DNA from: an uncultured Pelagibacteraceae bacterium
Lineage (GTDB): Bacteria > Pseudomonadota > Alphaproteobacteria > Pelagibacterales > Pelagibacteraceae
DNA: 64,000 nt
Assembly: GCA_902594235.1 (NCBI GenBank)
Contig: CACJLJ010000001.1
Location: 372,001-436,000, forward strand
Direction: 5' to 3'
Part shown: one piece after another, positions 51,741-60,477 of the stretch
Numbering within the stretch: position 1 is the first letter of the stretch
How the letters are laid out: each line of letters opens with the position of its first letter
Position numbers and translations under genes: made by a program
The notes under the pieces: generated by a model
Seen by the model: the letters and a program-made list of their open reading frames with translations, nothing else
Told to the model about the DNA's origin: nothing
The model's database searches: none

Positions 51741-52496
51741 TCAAGGTTTTGAAGTAATCCCACCGTCAACTATAATTTCAGTTCCAGTAATATAATTAGC
51801 CTGATCACTTAATAAGAACATACAAACATTAGATATATCCTGAGGTTTTCCAACCCTTTGAAGTGGAATAAATTTTTCTAAATTTTTTTTAGCTTTAGGA
51901 TTTTTTTTCCAACGTTTTTGCATACCAGTTTCTATCGGACCAGGTAAAATTATATTTGATCTTATATTTTTAGAAGCAAATTGAATTGCTAATGATTTTG
52001 AAAGTCTAATCATTGCCGCTTTTGATGCACCATAAGCATCTTGTGGCTTGTCATCACCAGATAAAGCATCCACAGAGGATATATGGACCATCGAACCAAA
52101 GTTATTTTTTTTCATTAATGGCACTATAGTTTTAGACAAGTACATCATCGATTTTAAATTGATTTCAAATACTTTATCCCAAATTTCAGGTTTAATATCA
52201 GTTGCAGAAACATCTTTATTAAACCATAAAACTCCAGTTGTATTTATCAAATAGTCAATACTTTTATTTTTTTTATAAAATTTTTCTATTGAAGATTTAA
52301 GTTTATTTAGATTAGTTACGTCTAATTTTTTAAAATCACAATTTATATTCTCACTTAAAAAATTTTTACTTGGACTTTGAAGATCCAACATAAGAACATT
52401 AATACCATTTTCAGATAGATTTTTAGATATTTCCAAACCCATGCCGCCGCAAGCACCGGTTACAACTGCATTTTTACCTTTATATAAAAGTTCCAT
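51741..52496 (-). CDS. Short-chain dehydrogenase/reductase
   Basis: This 251-residue protein has the classical SDR pattern. Near the N-terminus is TGACGGMG for NAD(P) binding, then NTTG and MVHISSVDAL with the catalytic Ser. The YGASK pair carries Tyr and Lys, and LPGPIETGM followed by GTEIIVDGG closes the protein. It resembles FabG-like or sugar-alcohol dehydrogenases. Its start is one base after the aldehyde dehydrogenase stop, so they form an operon. Substrate is unknown. Confidence 0.82.
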   Translation of the reverse strand: MELLYKGKNAVVTGACGGMGLEISKNLSENGINVLMLDLQSPSKNFLSENINCDFKKLDVTNLNKLKSSIEKFYKKNKSIDYLINTTGVLWFNKDVSATDIKPEIWDKVFEINLKSMMYLSKTIVPLMKKNNFGSMVHISSVDALSGDDKPQDAYGASKAAMIRLSKSLAIQFASKNIRSNIILPGPIETGMQKRWKKNPKAKKNLEKFIPLQRVGKPQDISNVCMFLLSDQANYITGTEIIVDGGITSKP

Positions 52497-53873
52497 TTAT
52501 TGTTTTTTCCTCAAGTGAAAACTTTTTGGAGCTGTAAGTTTTTCATAGGCAACTTCTGATAATGAGCAACCTTTTCCAGTTTCTTTAACACCCGTCCATG
52601 ATAAGGCTGGGTCTAAGTAATCACATCTATTCATAAAAAAAGTTCCTGTTTGAACTTGATTTCCAATTTTTTCTGCTATTTCAATATCATTAGTCCAAAT
52701 TGATGCCGTTAAACCATACGGACTATCATTCATTAATTTCACCGCTTCATTTTCATCTTTAACTTTCATAATCCCAACACTAGGACCAAATGTTTCTTCA
52801 GTCATAAAATCCATTTCATGATTTACATTTGTTAAAACTTGCGGAACAAGATAATTCTTATGTTCTTTTGGATAATCAAATTTATTTTCATCAATCATTT
52901 TTTTTGCACCTTTATCAAGAGCGGCATTAATTTGATTTATTATAAATTCAGCTGCAGATAGTTTGACAACTGGGCCTAAGTTTGTTTCTTTTTTTAAGGG
53001 GTTTCCAAAGTTATAATTATAAGTTTTTGATATGAATGACTCTAAAAACTTATCATAAATTTTTTCATCTACATAAATTCTTTCAATTCCACAACAGGAT
53101 TGACCTGAATTAAAAAAAGAACCATCAACTAAGTTTTCAACGGTTTTTTCTAAATCACAATCGTATCTTGCATAAGCGGGATCTTTACCACCAAGTTCTA
53201 AAGCCATATCAATAAATTTTGTATGGGTTGCTTTTTGAACTTCATATCCTGCTTTAACCGAACCAGTAAATGAAACGAAATTAACTCTTGGATCTGAAAC
53301 AATTTTTAGACCATCTTTATGGTTTAAATGTAGATAATTAAAAACATTTTTTGGCAAAGTTTTTTTTGCTGATTGAAAAAGTTGTTCTGCACATAGCGGT
53401 GTTTGAGCTGAATGTTTTATAATGACAGTATTTCCTGCTGCCATAGAAGGAATAATTGAATTTACTGCAGTCAGATAAGGATAATTCCATGGGGCAATAA
53501 CAAATACAACCCCCAAAGGCCTTCTTTTTATAAAATTTTTAAAATTATTGTCTTTTGTAACATCAATGTCAGCTAACTTTTTTTCAGCAATTGACAACAT
53601 GTAATCAGCTCTTTCTTTGAAACCGCCAAGTTCTCCAGCTGCTTGTGAAATTGGTCTACCTATTTGTTTACATAATTCTTCTGCAATTATTTCTTTTTTT
53701 GATAAAAAATCTTCAACAAATTTTTTTAATAGTTCTACCCTTTCTTTGACGCTTAAATGACTCCAGCTAATTTGAGCTTTAACTGAATTGTTAAGTGTTT
53801 CTTCAATTTTATCTGAATGATATTCTCTTTCGATATAAACCTTATTATCTATTGGACTAATAGTTTTTTGCAT
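52497..53873 (-). CDS. NAD-dependent aldehyde dehydrogenase
   Basis: This 458-residue enzyme has FVIAPWNYPYLTAVN and FVSFTGSVKAGYEV for NAD binding, MALELGGKDPAY carrying the catalytic Glu, and NSGQSCCGIERIYVDE with the catalytic Cys. FGPSVGIMKV completes the family. It oxidises an aldehyde to its acid; the succinate-semialdehyde-type subgroup is plausible. It forms an operon with the SDR and is divergent from an iron-type alcohol dehydrogenase, which could supply its aldehyde. Confidence 0.9.
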   Translation of the reverse strand: MQKTISPIDNKVYIEREYHSDKIEETLNNSVKAQISWSHLSVKERVELLKKFVEDFLSKKEIIAEELCKQIGRPISQAAGELGGFKERADYMLSIAEKKLADIDVTKDNNFKNFIKRRPLGVVFVIAPWNYPYLTAVNSIIPSMAAGNTVIIKHSAQTPLCAEQLFQSAKKTLPKNVFNYLHLNHKDGLKIVSDPRVNFVSFTGSVKAGYEVQKATHTKFIDMALELGGKDPAYARYDCDLEKTVENLVDGSFFNSGQSCCGIERIYVDEKIYDKFLESFISKTYNYNFGNPLKKETNLGPVVKLSAAEFIINQINAALDKGAKKMIDENKFDYPKEHKNYLVPQVLTNVNHEMDFMTEETFGPSVGIMKVKDENEAVKLMNDSPYGLTASIWTNDIEIAEKIGNQVQTGTFFMNRCDYLDPALSWTGVKETGKGCSLSEVAYEKLTAPKSFHLRKKQ

Positions 53874-53944
53874 AATAATTTTGCTTAAATTTAGTTTATT
53901 AAGTGCTATATTTAATCATAAATTTCAAAACATTAAAATAGAAT

Positions 53945-55108
53945 ATGCAAAAATATAATTGGAATTATCCAACAACAATGTGGGTAGGAGAAAATAGAAT
54001 AAAAGATCTTGGATCTGCTTGTAAAAATTTAAACATAAAAAAACCTCTTCTTGTAACAGATAGTGGCCTTGCAAAATCTGATATAATTAAGAACGCTTTA
54101 TCGAGTTTGAAAAAAGAAGAAATTCTTGTTGAATTGTATTCCGATGTGGTCGGTAATCCAACAGGCACTAATGTTAATGATGGTGTCGAATGTTTTAAAA
54201 AAAATGATTGTGATGGTGTAATAGCCTTTGGTGGAGGAAGTGGTTTGGATGTAGGAAAGGCTATCGCTTTTATGTCAGGTCAAAATTTACCTATTTGGGA
54301 TTTTGAGGATGTTGGAGATAATTGGACTAAAGCAAATTCAGATAAAATAGCGCCAATTATTGCTGTACCAACTACAGCTGGAACAGGCTCAGAAACGGGA
54401 AGAGCTTCAGTTATTTTAAACGAAGATACAGGTGTTAAGAATATTATTTTTCACCCAAAATTTTTACCATCGATTGTAATTCTTGATCCTATTTTGACTG
54501 TGGGTTTGCCACCAAAAATAACTGCTGCAACTGGTATGGATGCATTAGCTCATAATTTAGAGGCTTATTGTGCACCAGGATTTCATCCGATGGCTGATGG
54601 AATTGCTTTAGAAGGAATGAGATTAATTAATAAGTGGTTGCTTGAAGCAGTAAATAATGGATCAAACATTGAAGCAAGAATGAACATGCTAACTGCAGCA
54701 AGCATGGGTTCAACTGCTTTTCAAAAAGGTTTAGGTGCCATTCATTCATTAAGTCATCCAGTTAACGCTTTAAATAATATTCACCATGGTTTATCAAATG
54801 CAATTTTTATGCCTTACGTTTTAACTTTCAATAGAGATGTAATTGAGAATAAGATAATTAAGGTTTGTGATTATTTAGAATTTAAAGATAAATCGTTTAA
54901 TGGGTTTATAGATTGGATTTTAGATTTAAGAAAAAAATTAAATATGCCTCATAAATTATCCGAAGTAATTGAAGAAAAAGATTTCAAATTAGATCGATTA
55001 TCAAAAATGGCATTAGACGACCCTTCTACGGGAGGAAATCCAAAAAAACTAACTGAAGCTGATATGAAAACAATGTATCAACATAGTATGTCAGGAACTC
55101 TTTTTTAA
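53945..55108 (+). CDS. Iron-containing alcohol dehydrogenase
   Basis: This 387-residue protein has the Fe-ADH motifs. FGGGSGLDVGKAIAF binds NAD, PTTAGTGSE follows, and GMDALAHNLEAYCAPGFHPMAD contributes metal ligands. SLSHPVNALNNIHHGLSNAIFMPYVL completes the metal site with two His. It oxidises an alcohol to an aldehyde. The gene is divergent from the aldehyde dehydrogenase across 71 bases, suggesting a two-step alcohol-to-acid pathway. The glutamine amidotransferase gene overlaps its stop by one base. Confidence 0.92.
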   Translation: MQKYNWNYPTTMWVGENRIKDLGSACKNLNIKKPLLVTDSGLAKSDIIKNALSSLKKEEILVELYSDVVGNPTGTNVNDGVECFKKNDCDGVIAFGGGSGLDVGKAIAFMSGQNLPIWDFEDVGDNWTKANSDKIAPIIAVPTTAGTGSETGRASVILNEDTGVKNIIFHPKFLPSIVILDPILTVGLPPKITAATGMDALAHNLEAYCAPGFHPMADGIALEGMRLINKWLLEAVNNGSNIEARMNMLTAASMGSTAFQKGLGAIHSLSHPVNALNNIHHGLSNAIFMPYVLTFNRDVIENKIIKVCDYLEFKDKSFNGFIDWILDLRKKLNMPHKLSEVIEEKDFKLDRLSKMALDDPSTGGNPKKLTEADMKTMYQHSMSGTLF

Positions 55109-55902
55109 TGACCAATTTAAATATTCTAATAGTAGAGGGAAATGATCCTAAAAATAATGAATTTTTTATTAAAGCAGCGAAAGCTTCTTGCTCTGAAAAT
55201 CTAAAAAATTTAGTTCTTAAATTAGAACCAAATTCAAAAATAGAAATCATTAATCCTATAAGAGATGATCAAACTAAAAATGCACTAGAGAATATAAAGG
55301 ATTATCATGGTATTATTTTTACAGGTGGAGCTATGAGATTAAATGATATGACTGATGAAATTAAAAAACATATAAATTTTGCATCAAGTTGCTATAAATA
55401 CGAGAATAAAATTTTAGCAATATGCTGGGGCTTACAAGTCTGTTCCGTTGCTGCTGGAGGAAAAGTAGCTCCAGGAAAAAAAGGGGCACATGTCGGCATA
55501 GCTTCAGATATAGAAATTAATGAAGAGGGGAGGAAAAACCCAATTTATAAAGATAAAAAATTAAAATTCACATCTCCTGCATTTAATTATGATGAGGTAT
55601 GCGAAATGCCTCATGGTGCTACTTTGTTATCTAGTGATAAAGTGAACAATGTAATGGGAATACATTTTACGTCAGGAAAATCAAAAGTTTGGGGGCTACA
55701 GTATCATCCAGATTATGAGTATTGGCAAATGATAAACTTATCAAGTGCAAGAAAAGAAAAAATTATAGAGAATAAGCATTTTGATAATGAAAATGATTTT
55801 CAAAAACATTTAGAATTTATAAAAGAGGAAGATAAAAAATTAGATTTTAAGAATAGAACTTGTGAAGTAAAAAATTGGTTAGATATAATAAAAATTAATT
55901 GA
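55108..55902 (+). CDS. Class I glutamine amidotransferase-like protein
   Basis: This 264-residue protein has the catalytic triad visible. The nucleophile Cys is in LAICWGLQVCSVAAGG. The His and Glu are in WGLQYHPDYEYW. It is related to GMP synthase-type GATase proteins and may act as a gamma-glutamyl hydrolase or amidotransferase. The one-base overlap with the alcohol dehydrogenase hints that a gamma-glutamylated intermediate is involved, as in polyamine or ethanolamine routes, but this is inference. The RseP-type protease gene follows after 4 bases. Confidence 0.8.
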   Translation: MTNLNILIVEGNDPKNNEFFIKAAKASCSENLKNLVLKLEPNSKIEIINPIRDDQTKNALENIKDYHGIIFTGGAMRLNDMTDEIKKHINFASSCYKYENKILAICWGLQVCSVAAGGKVAPGKKGAHVGIASDIEINEEGRKNPIYKDKKLKFTSPAFNYDEVCEMPHGATLLSSDKVNNVMGIHFTSGKSKVWGLQYHPDYEYWQMINLSSARKEKIIENKHFDNENDFQKHLEFIKEEDKKLDFKNRTCEVKNWLDIIKIN

Positions 55903-55906
55903 TAAT

Positions 55907-57019
55907 ATGCTTAGCTACATAATACCATTCATAATATTAATTCTAGTAGTTGTGTTTATTCATGAATATGGACATTATTATTTTGCAAAAAGATATGGAG
56001 TTGGTGTAACAGACTTTTCAATTGGTTTTGGACAAGAAATTATAGGATGGAATGATAAATCAGGTACAAGATGGAAAATTTGTTGGATACCTCTCGGTGG
56101 TTACGTAAAATTTTTTGGTGATCGTAATGTTTTTTCTCAAGCTGATCAAGAAAAATTGATAAAAAAATATAATGAAGAAGATAGGAAAAAATTATTTGTC
56201 TTAAAACCCTTGTATCAAAGAGCTTTAATAGTATTCGGTGGTCCGCTAGCAAATTTTATTTTAGCCTTAGTAATTTTTTTCTCAATTTATACTTTTGTTG
56301 GTAAAGATTTTACACCGGCAGTGATCAACGAGGTACAAAAGGATAGTCCAGCAATGGTAGGTGGCTTGAAACAAAATGATATAATTTTAGAAATTGATGG
56401 AAATGAAGTGAAAAGTATTATGGATGTTTCTAAATTTATAATGATGTCTACTGATGAAATAATTGATTTTAAAGTTAAACGTTCTTATGACGAATTATTG
56501 CTCAAAATAAAACCTGATAATATTTTAGGTGAAGATAATCTAGGTAATCAGATAAATAAAAGAATAGTTGGAATTAAATTAGGTGCTTATAACAATCAAA
56601 TCAATCATGTCAAATTAGGTCCAACAAAAGCAATCTATCATGCTGCTCATGAAGTTTATTTTGTGAGTATTTCATCTCTAAAGTACATAAGTGCCATGAT
56701 TTTTGGTAAAGCTGACACCTCTCAACTAGGGGGACCAATTAGAATTGCTAAAATATCTGGCCAGGTGGCTGAATTTGGGATTTTGGCTTTTATTAGTATG
56801 ATGGCATATATTTCAATAAGCTTGGGATTAATTAATTTATTTCCAATCCCAATGTTAGATGGGGGGCACCTGATGTTTTATGCGTTTGAAAAAATTTTAG
56901 GCCGTCCTTTATCACAAAAAACACAAGAAGGTTTTTTTCGAATCGGTATGTTTTTATTGTTGTCTTTAATGTTTTTTACAACGTTTAATGACTTAAAAGA
57001 TCTTGGTTTATTTAGATAA
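55907..57019 (+). CDS. rseP: RseP-type site-2 membrane metalloprotease (M50)
   Basis: This 370-residue protein has four membrane helices. The zinc motif HEYGH lies in VVFIHEYGHYYFAKRYG, with the third ligand in PIPMLDGGHLMFYAFE. Between them lies a PDZ domain (about 125-205) with NEVQKDSPAMVGGLKQNDIILEIDGN. RseP cleaves anti-sigma factors and leftover signal peptides. It usually sits next to dxr, cdsA and bamA; here it follows a GATase gene, so the genome may carry a second copy or an unusual location. No sigma-factor gene is nearby. Confidence 0.9.
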   Translation: MLSYIIPFIILILVVVFIHEYGHYYFAKRYGVGVTDFSIGFGQEIIGWNDKSGTRWKICWIPLGGYVKFFGDRNVFSQADQEKLIKKYNEEDRKKLFVLKPLYQRALIVFGGPLANFILALVIFFSIYTFVGKDFTPAVINEVQKDSPAMVGGLKQNDIILEIDGNEVKSIMDVSKFIMMSTDEIIDFKVKRSYDELLLKIKPDNILGEDNLGNQINKRIVGIKLGAYNNQINHVKLGPTKAIYHAAHEVYFVSISSLKYISAMIFGKADTSQLGGPIRIAKISGQVAEFGILAFISMMAYISISLGLINLFPIPMLDGGHLMFYAFEKILGRPLSQKTQEGFFRIGMFLLLSLMFFTTFNDLKDLGLFR

Positions 57020-57052
57020 TATAAATTCTTAAAATTCAAAAAAGTTAGTAAA

Positions 57053-57140
57053 ATCAATACTTTTTTAATATTATACAATATATTGTGTATAACTTTTATT
57101 TAAACACTAAAAAAAGGCTTGATTTATCAATACTTTTGAT
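57053..57140. promoter_or_regulatory. Repeats and palindromes upstream of the HU gene
   Basis: ATCAATACTTTT occurs twice (57053-57064 and 57126-57137). ACAATATATTGT (57075-57086) is a perfect 12-base palindrome. The second repeat also sits in an inverted repeat, TATCAA...TTGATA (57125-57140). They lie 40 to 125 bases before the HU ATG and look like operator elements, perhaps for autoregulation. No regulator is implied by sequence. Confidence 0.4.
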
Positions 57141-57176
57141 AAAAATGGTAATTAACCTAATAAAACCGGAGCTAAA

Positions 57177-57452
57177 ATGAATAAAAAACAATTAGTGGTC
57201 AAACTTTCAGGGGCTTTAAATCTAAGTAAAGCTGATGCTGAAAGAACTTTTGACACAATTACCAACACTATTTTGGATGCTTTAAAAGCTGATGACTCAG
57301 TAAAAATCGCTGGATTTGGCACATATAAAGTAGCTAAAAGAAAAGCAAGAGTTGGAAGAAATCCTAGAACTGGTGAGCAAATTCAAATTGCAGCATCACA
57401 AAAGGTGAAATTCTTACCAGCTAAAGCTTTAAAAGAAGTATTTAATAAATAA
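57177..57452 (+). CDS. hupB: HU family DNA-binding protein
   Basis: This 91-residue nucleoid protein has the HU pattern: MNKKQLVVKLSGALNLSKADAERTFDTITNTILDAL, then GFGTYKVAKRKARVGRNPRTGE with the beta-arm Pro, and KVKFLPAKALKE. It bends DNA and helps compact the chromosome. The Gly-rich turn and RNPRTGE arm are perfect, so it is probably an HU homodimer. A strong intrinsic terminator ends the transcript; repeats in the 157-base upstream gap may control it. Confidence 0.95.
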   Translation: MNKKQLVVKLSGALNLSKADAERTFDTITNTILDALKADDSVKIAGFGTYKVAKRKARVGRNPRTGEQIQIAASQKVKFLPAKALKEVFNK

Positions 57453-57460
57453 TATTTTTT

Positions 57461-57493
57461 AACAGCCTTAATGTTTAGCATTAAGGCTGTTTC
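57461..57493 (+). terminator. Terminator of hupB
   Basis: AACAGCCTTAATG (57461-57473) pairs perfectly with CATTAAGGCTGTT (57479-57491) around TTTAG, with 13 pairs and a short T run. It is a strong stem-loop 9 bases after the hupB stop. Confidence 0.9.
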
Positions 57494-57495
57494 TA

Positions 57496-57512
57496 TATGC
57501 AAAAACTGCATA
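57496..57512. promoter_or_regulatory. Inverted repeat upstream of amtB
   Basis: TATGCA (57496-57501) and TGCATA (57507-57512) form a 17-base inverted repeat with a five-base spacer, 74 bases before the amtB start. The TGCA...TGCA arrangement loosely recalls NtrC-type sites (TGCACC-N5-GGTGCA), but only the TGCA cores match. The nitrogen role of amtB makes it worth testing. Confidence 0.4.
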
Positions 57513-57585
57513 CCCAATTTTCCTAATCAGCGTTAGTTTTTAGATATTAAAAAAATATAAACATCCTCTTTAACAGGGAGGTCTT

Positions 57586-58887
57586 ATGACTAAATTAATA
57601 AAAAAAATAAGTGCACCGCTTATTAGTTTAATTTTTTTATTGAACATGAGTAGTGCAGGTATGGCAGAAACTACGGTTTCTCCAGAAGTTGGTTTTATTT
57701 TTAATACCTTATTATTCTTAATTTGCGGATTTCTAGTAATGTTTATGGCAGCAGGTTTTGCGATGCTAGAATCAGGTATGGTTACATCAAAAAGTGTATC
57801 CGTTATTTGTGCAAAAAATATAGGGTTGTTTTCAATTGCAGGTATAATGTTTTGGCTTGTTGGTTATAATTTAGCCTATGGTATCGATCCAGGTGGATAT
57901 ATAGGTAAATTTATTCCATGGGCAGACGGTAGCAAAATAGGAACTGGTTATTCTGATGGTTCTGATTGGTATTTTCAAATGGTATTCTGTGCAACCACAG
58001 TTTCTATAGTATCAGGAACTATGGCTGAGAGAATAAAATTATGGCCATTCTTTACATTTGCCGCAGTTCTTTCAGGAATTATATATCCAATCGTAATGGG
58101 TTGGCAGTGGGGTGGAGGCTGGTTAGCAACAATGGGATTCTCAGATTTTGCTGGCTCAACTTTAGTTCACTCAACTGGAGGTGCAGCTGCTTTAGCTGGT
58201 GCTATGATAATCGGACCTAGACTAGGAAGATTCACGAAGTCTGGTGCTCCAGCTCCACTAAAACCTTTTGCAGCTTCTTCAATACCATTAGTTACAATTG
58301 GAGTGTTTATTTTATGGTTGGGTTGGTTTGGATTTAATGGTGGTTCACAATTAGCTATGGGAACTGCTGCAGATGCAATAGCCGTATCCAAAATATTTAT
58401 TAACACATTCTTAGCTGGTGCTGGTGGAGTACTTGGTGCTGCAACTATCACAAGATTGCATTTTGGTAAAACAGATGTAGTACAAATGTTAAATGGATGT
58501 ATTGGTGGATTAGTTGCGATAACAGCCGAACCATTATTACCATCACCTTTTGCAGCAATTTTGATTGGTGCAGTAGGTGGATTAATTGTGGTTTATGGTA
58601 CTAAACTATTATTTTCATTACAAATTGATGATGTAGTAGGTGCTATACCCGCTCATTTATTTGCCGGTATCTGGGGTACATTAATTGTACCTGCAACAAA
58701 CACTGGTGCAAATTTTAGTACTCAGTTAATTGGTGTATTATCAGTAAATATATTTGTTTTCATTGTGGCTTACATTGTGTTTAGCCTAATTAAAGCAACT
58801 ATTGGCCTAAGGTTAAGTAAAGAAGGTGAAACTAAAGGTACTGATGTTACTGAAACTGGCGTTATTGCTTACGCGATAAGAGACTAA
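57586..58887 (+). CDS. amtB: Ammonium transporter
   Basis: This 433-residue precursor has a signal peptide (MTKLIKKISAPLISLIFLLN) and 11 membrane helices. Conduction-site blocks are visible: DFAGSTLVHSTGGAAALAGA with the first pore His, and GAIPAHLFAGIWGTL with the second. FAAGFAMLESGMV and WFGFNGGSQL are also Amt landmarks. A strong GGGAGG ribosome site lies 6 bases before ATG. It scavenges ammonium, including any lost from taurine and allantoin breakdown. No adjacent glnK is present. Confidence 0.95.
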   Translation: MTKLIKKISAPLISLIFLLNMSSAGMAETTVSPEVGFIFNTLLFLICGFLVMFMAAGFAMLESGMVTSKSVSVICAKNIGLFSIAGIMFWLVGYNLAYGIDPGGYIGKFIPWADGSKIGTGYSDGSDWYFQMVFCATTVSIVSGTMAERIKLWPFFTFAAVLSGIIYPIVMGWQWGGGWLATMGFSDFAGSTLVHSTGGAAALAGAMIIGPRLGRFTKSGAPAPLKPFAASSIPLVTIGVFILWLGWFGFNGGSQLAMGTAADAIAVSKIFINTFLAGAGGVLGAATITRLHFGKTDVVQMLNGCIGGLVAITAEPLLPSPFAAILIGAVGGLIVVYGTKLLFSLQIDDVVGAIPAHLFAGIWGTLIVPATNTGANFSTQLIGVLSVNIFVFIVAYIVFSLIKATIGLRLSKEGETKGTDVTETGVIAYAIRD

Positions 58888-58900
58888 TTGCATGCAATAA

Positions 58901-58948
58901 AGGGGCTCTTCGCTCTCTGTGTAACAGATTACTCATCGAAGGGTCCCT
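58901..58948 (+). other. Stem-loop after amtB
   Basis: AGGGGCTCTTCG (58901-58912) pairs with CGAAGGGTCCCT (58937-58948), 12 positions with two G-U, around a 24-base loop that itself folds CTGT with ACAG. It follows the amtB stop by 13 bases and has no T tract, so it is not a plain terminator. A CTCTTCGCTCT word recalls CTCTTTCGCTCT in the hairpin at 34.9 kb. Confidence 0.5.
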
Positions 58949-58975
58949 CTAAATTCACTTCCTCTAGTTAGTTAG

Positions 58976-59007
58976 AAAAAGCCCCTCCCTCAAGGGGCTT
59001 TTTTTTG
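58976..59007. terminator. Bidirectional terminator for amtB and bcp
   Basis: AAAAAGCCCCT (58976-58986) pairs with AGGGGCTTTTT (58993-59003), loop CCCTCA, followed by more T. On the minus strand the same hairpin contains the last codons and the TGA stop of bcp (58990-58992), so coding sequence and terminator overlap. Confidence 0.85.
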
Positions 59008-59466
59008 CATATTCTTTAAAGTCTTTAAAACTTCGTTGGCATGATTTTTTACCCTTACATTTCTCCAAATTTTTTTAATTTTACCCTTTTGATCAATTAA
59101 AAAAGTTGTTCTTAAAATACCTAAAAATTCTCTACCCATAAATTTTTTTTTACCCCAAACTTTGTATTTTTTTAAAACTTGTATTTTTTCATCAGACAAT
59201 AAATTAAACTTAATTTTGTACTTGTTTCTAAACTTGTCATGGCTAGTGATATTATCCTTCGAAATACCTAAAATTTCACAATTCAATTTTTTGAATTTGA
59301 CTAATAATTTATTGAAATCATTTGCTTCAATAGTACACCCAGGAGTATCATCTTTTGGATAAAAGTAGATAATTATATATTTTCCTAAAGAACTTTTTAA
59401 TGAATACTTTGATTTATTGGTCGATAATAAAGAGAAATTTGGAGCCTTTGAATTTACTTTAAGCAT
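58990..59466 (-). CDS. bcp: Peroxiredoxin, Bcp/PrxQ type
   Basis: This 158-residue thiol peroxidase has the peroxidatic Cys in YFYPKDDTPGCTIEANDFN. The resolving Cys five residues later (as in E. coli Bcp) is replaced by Asn-Asp. A Cys in LNCEILGIS may take over, or the enzyme may act as a 1-Cys type. FLIDQKGKIKKIW is the family closing strand. The C-terminal KKAP codons lie in a terminator stem. It starts in a one-base overlap with the glycosyltransferase-like gene. Confidence 0.9.
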   Translation of the reverse strand: MLKVNSKAPNFSLLSTNKSKYSLKSSLGKYIIIYFYPKDDTPGCTIEANDFNKLLVKFKKLNCEILGISKDNITSHDKFRNKYKIKFNLLSDEKIQVLKKYKVWGKKKFMGREFLGILRTTFLIDQKGKIKKIWRNVRVKNHANEVLKTLKNMQKKAP

Positions 59467-60437
59467 TACGAATTATTTTCATTCCATAACTTTTTGTAAT
59501 CAATAAATGGTGAAAGTCCGTAGCTGGAATTAACATTGGTAACATGAAGAGATAAACTTTTAATTGGAGATATACAAATTTCTTTTTTATAAATATCATT
59601 TAAGTATTTTTCAAAGGGATCATGCCGATCTTCACAAGTTTTAACAAAATTTCCCCAATATTTATCCAATAAATTTTTTGAGGTCAAAAATGTACAAAGT
59701 GTTTTATCGACTGTTTGCCAATGTCTTTTGTTTCCAATAAGAATATTGGTTTTTTCGTTATTCATATAGAGGTATGGATAATCTGCAGGACACATAAAAA
59801 TATCTCTACCAATTTGTGATGATATTCTCTCATAAGAAGAAACCATTTCCTCTAGCATTGGTTCAAAATGAATATAATCATCTTCTACAAAAAAAACCAA
59901 GTCATCTGATTGTTGTCTCCCAATCTCAAAGCTTTGTCTTAAACTAGCTAAATTTGCAAAAGTTTCTTTATTTTTTTGAACTTTAATGGATGATTTAAAT
60001 TTTTCATAGTTAAGTGAAATAATTTCAATATGCTGATTATTTATTAACTTTCTTATCTTTTCAAGATTTTCATTTTTTGAGTTATCATCAATCAAAATTG
60101 TTTTTATATCTAGTTTTGAGTATTTATTTTTACAAAATTCAATTGACTTAATTAATGAATTTAAAGACCTTAATGTGTACTCTATTTTTGGTTGTTCGAA
60201 TAATCTTTTTTTATTTTGATCCCAGATTTGAACATCTGTATTCATTCTTACAATAATAAGCAAAGAATTAACTTTTCGAGTAATATCAACTTTTCCAAGC
60301 GGCAGTATAATAGAATTTTTATTAATTGTTGAAAGTTCTTCGTTTAATTCCTTATTTAATGTTGGAGATGAAAAATTATTTTGATCAATTATTTCATATC
60401 CTAACATTTTAGCGATTTTTATAAAAAGTTTTTTCAT
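59466..60437 (-). CDS. Glycosyltransferase-like protein (GT-A type)
   Basis: This 323-residue protein's middle part resembles a GT-A nucleotide-sugar domain. IKTILIDDNSKNENLEKI starts it, and VFFVEDDYIHFEPMLEEMVS gives the acidic D-x-D-type motif (EDDY). The first 60 residues are not recognised. It ends one base into bcp, with which it is co-transcribed. The fold assignment is moderately sure; donor and acceptor are unknown. It may act in surface glycan synthesis. Confidence 0.6.
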   Translation of the reverse strand: MKKLFIKIAKMLGYEIIDQNNFSSPTLNKELNEELSTINKNSIILPLGKVDITRKVNSLLIIVRMNTDVQIWDQNKKRLFEQPKIEYTLRSLNSLIKSIEFCKNKYSKLDIKTILIDDNSKNENLEKIRKLINNQHIEIISLNYEKFKSSIKVQKNKETFANLASLRQSFEIGRQQSDDLVFFVEDDYIHFEPMLEEMVSSYERISSQIGRDIFMCPADYPYLYMNNEKTNILIGNKRHWQTVDKTLCTFLTSKNLLDKYWGNFVKTCEDRHDPFEKYLNDIYKKEICISPIKSLSLHVTNVNSSYGLSPFIDYKKLWNENNS

Positions 60438-60477
60438 CAGTAGTTTTTAATTTTATGATATAAATACTTACAATATT

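Noticed and set aside
58167..58451. 94-residue ORF on the minus strand inside amtB
   Set aside because: Ala/Pro-rich antisense of the Amt pore region; a composition shadow.
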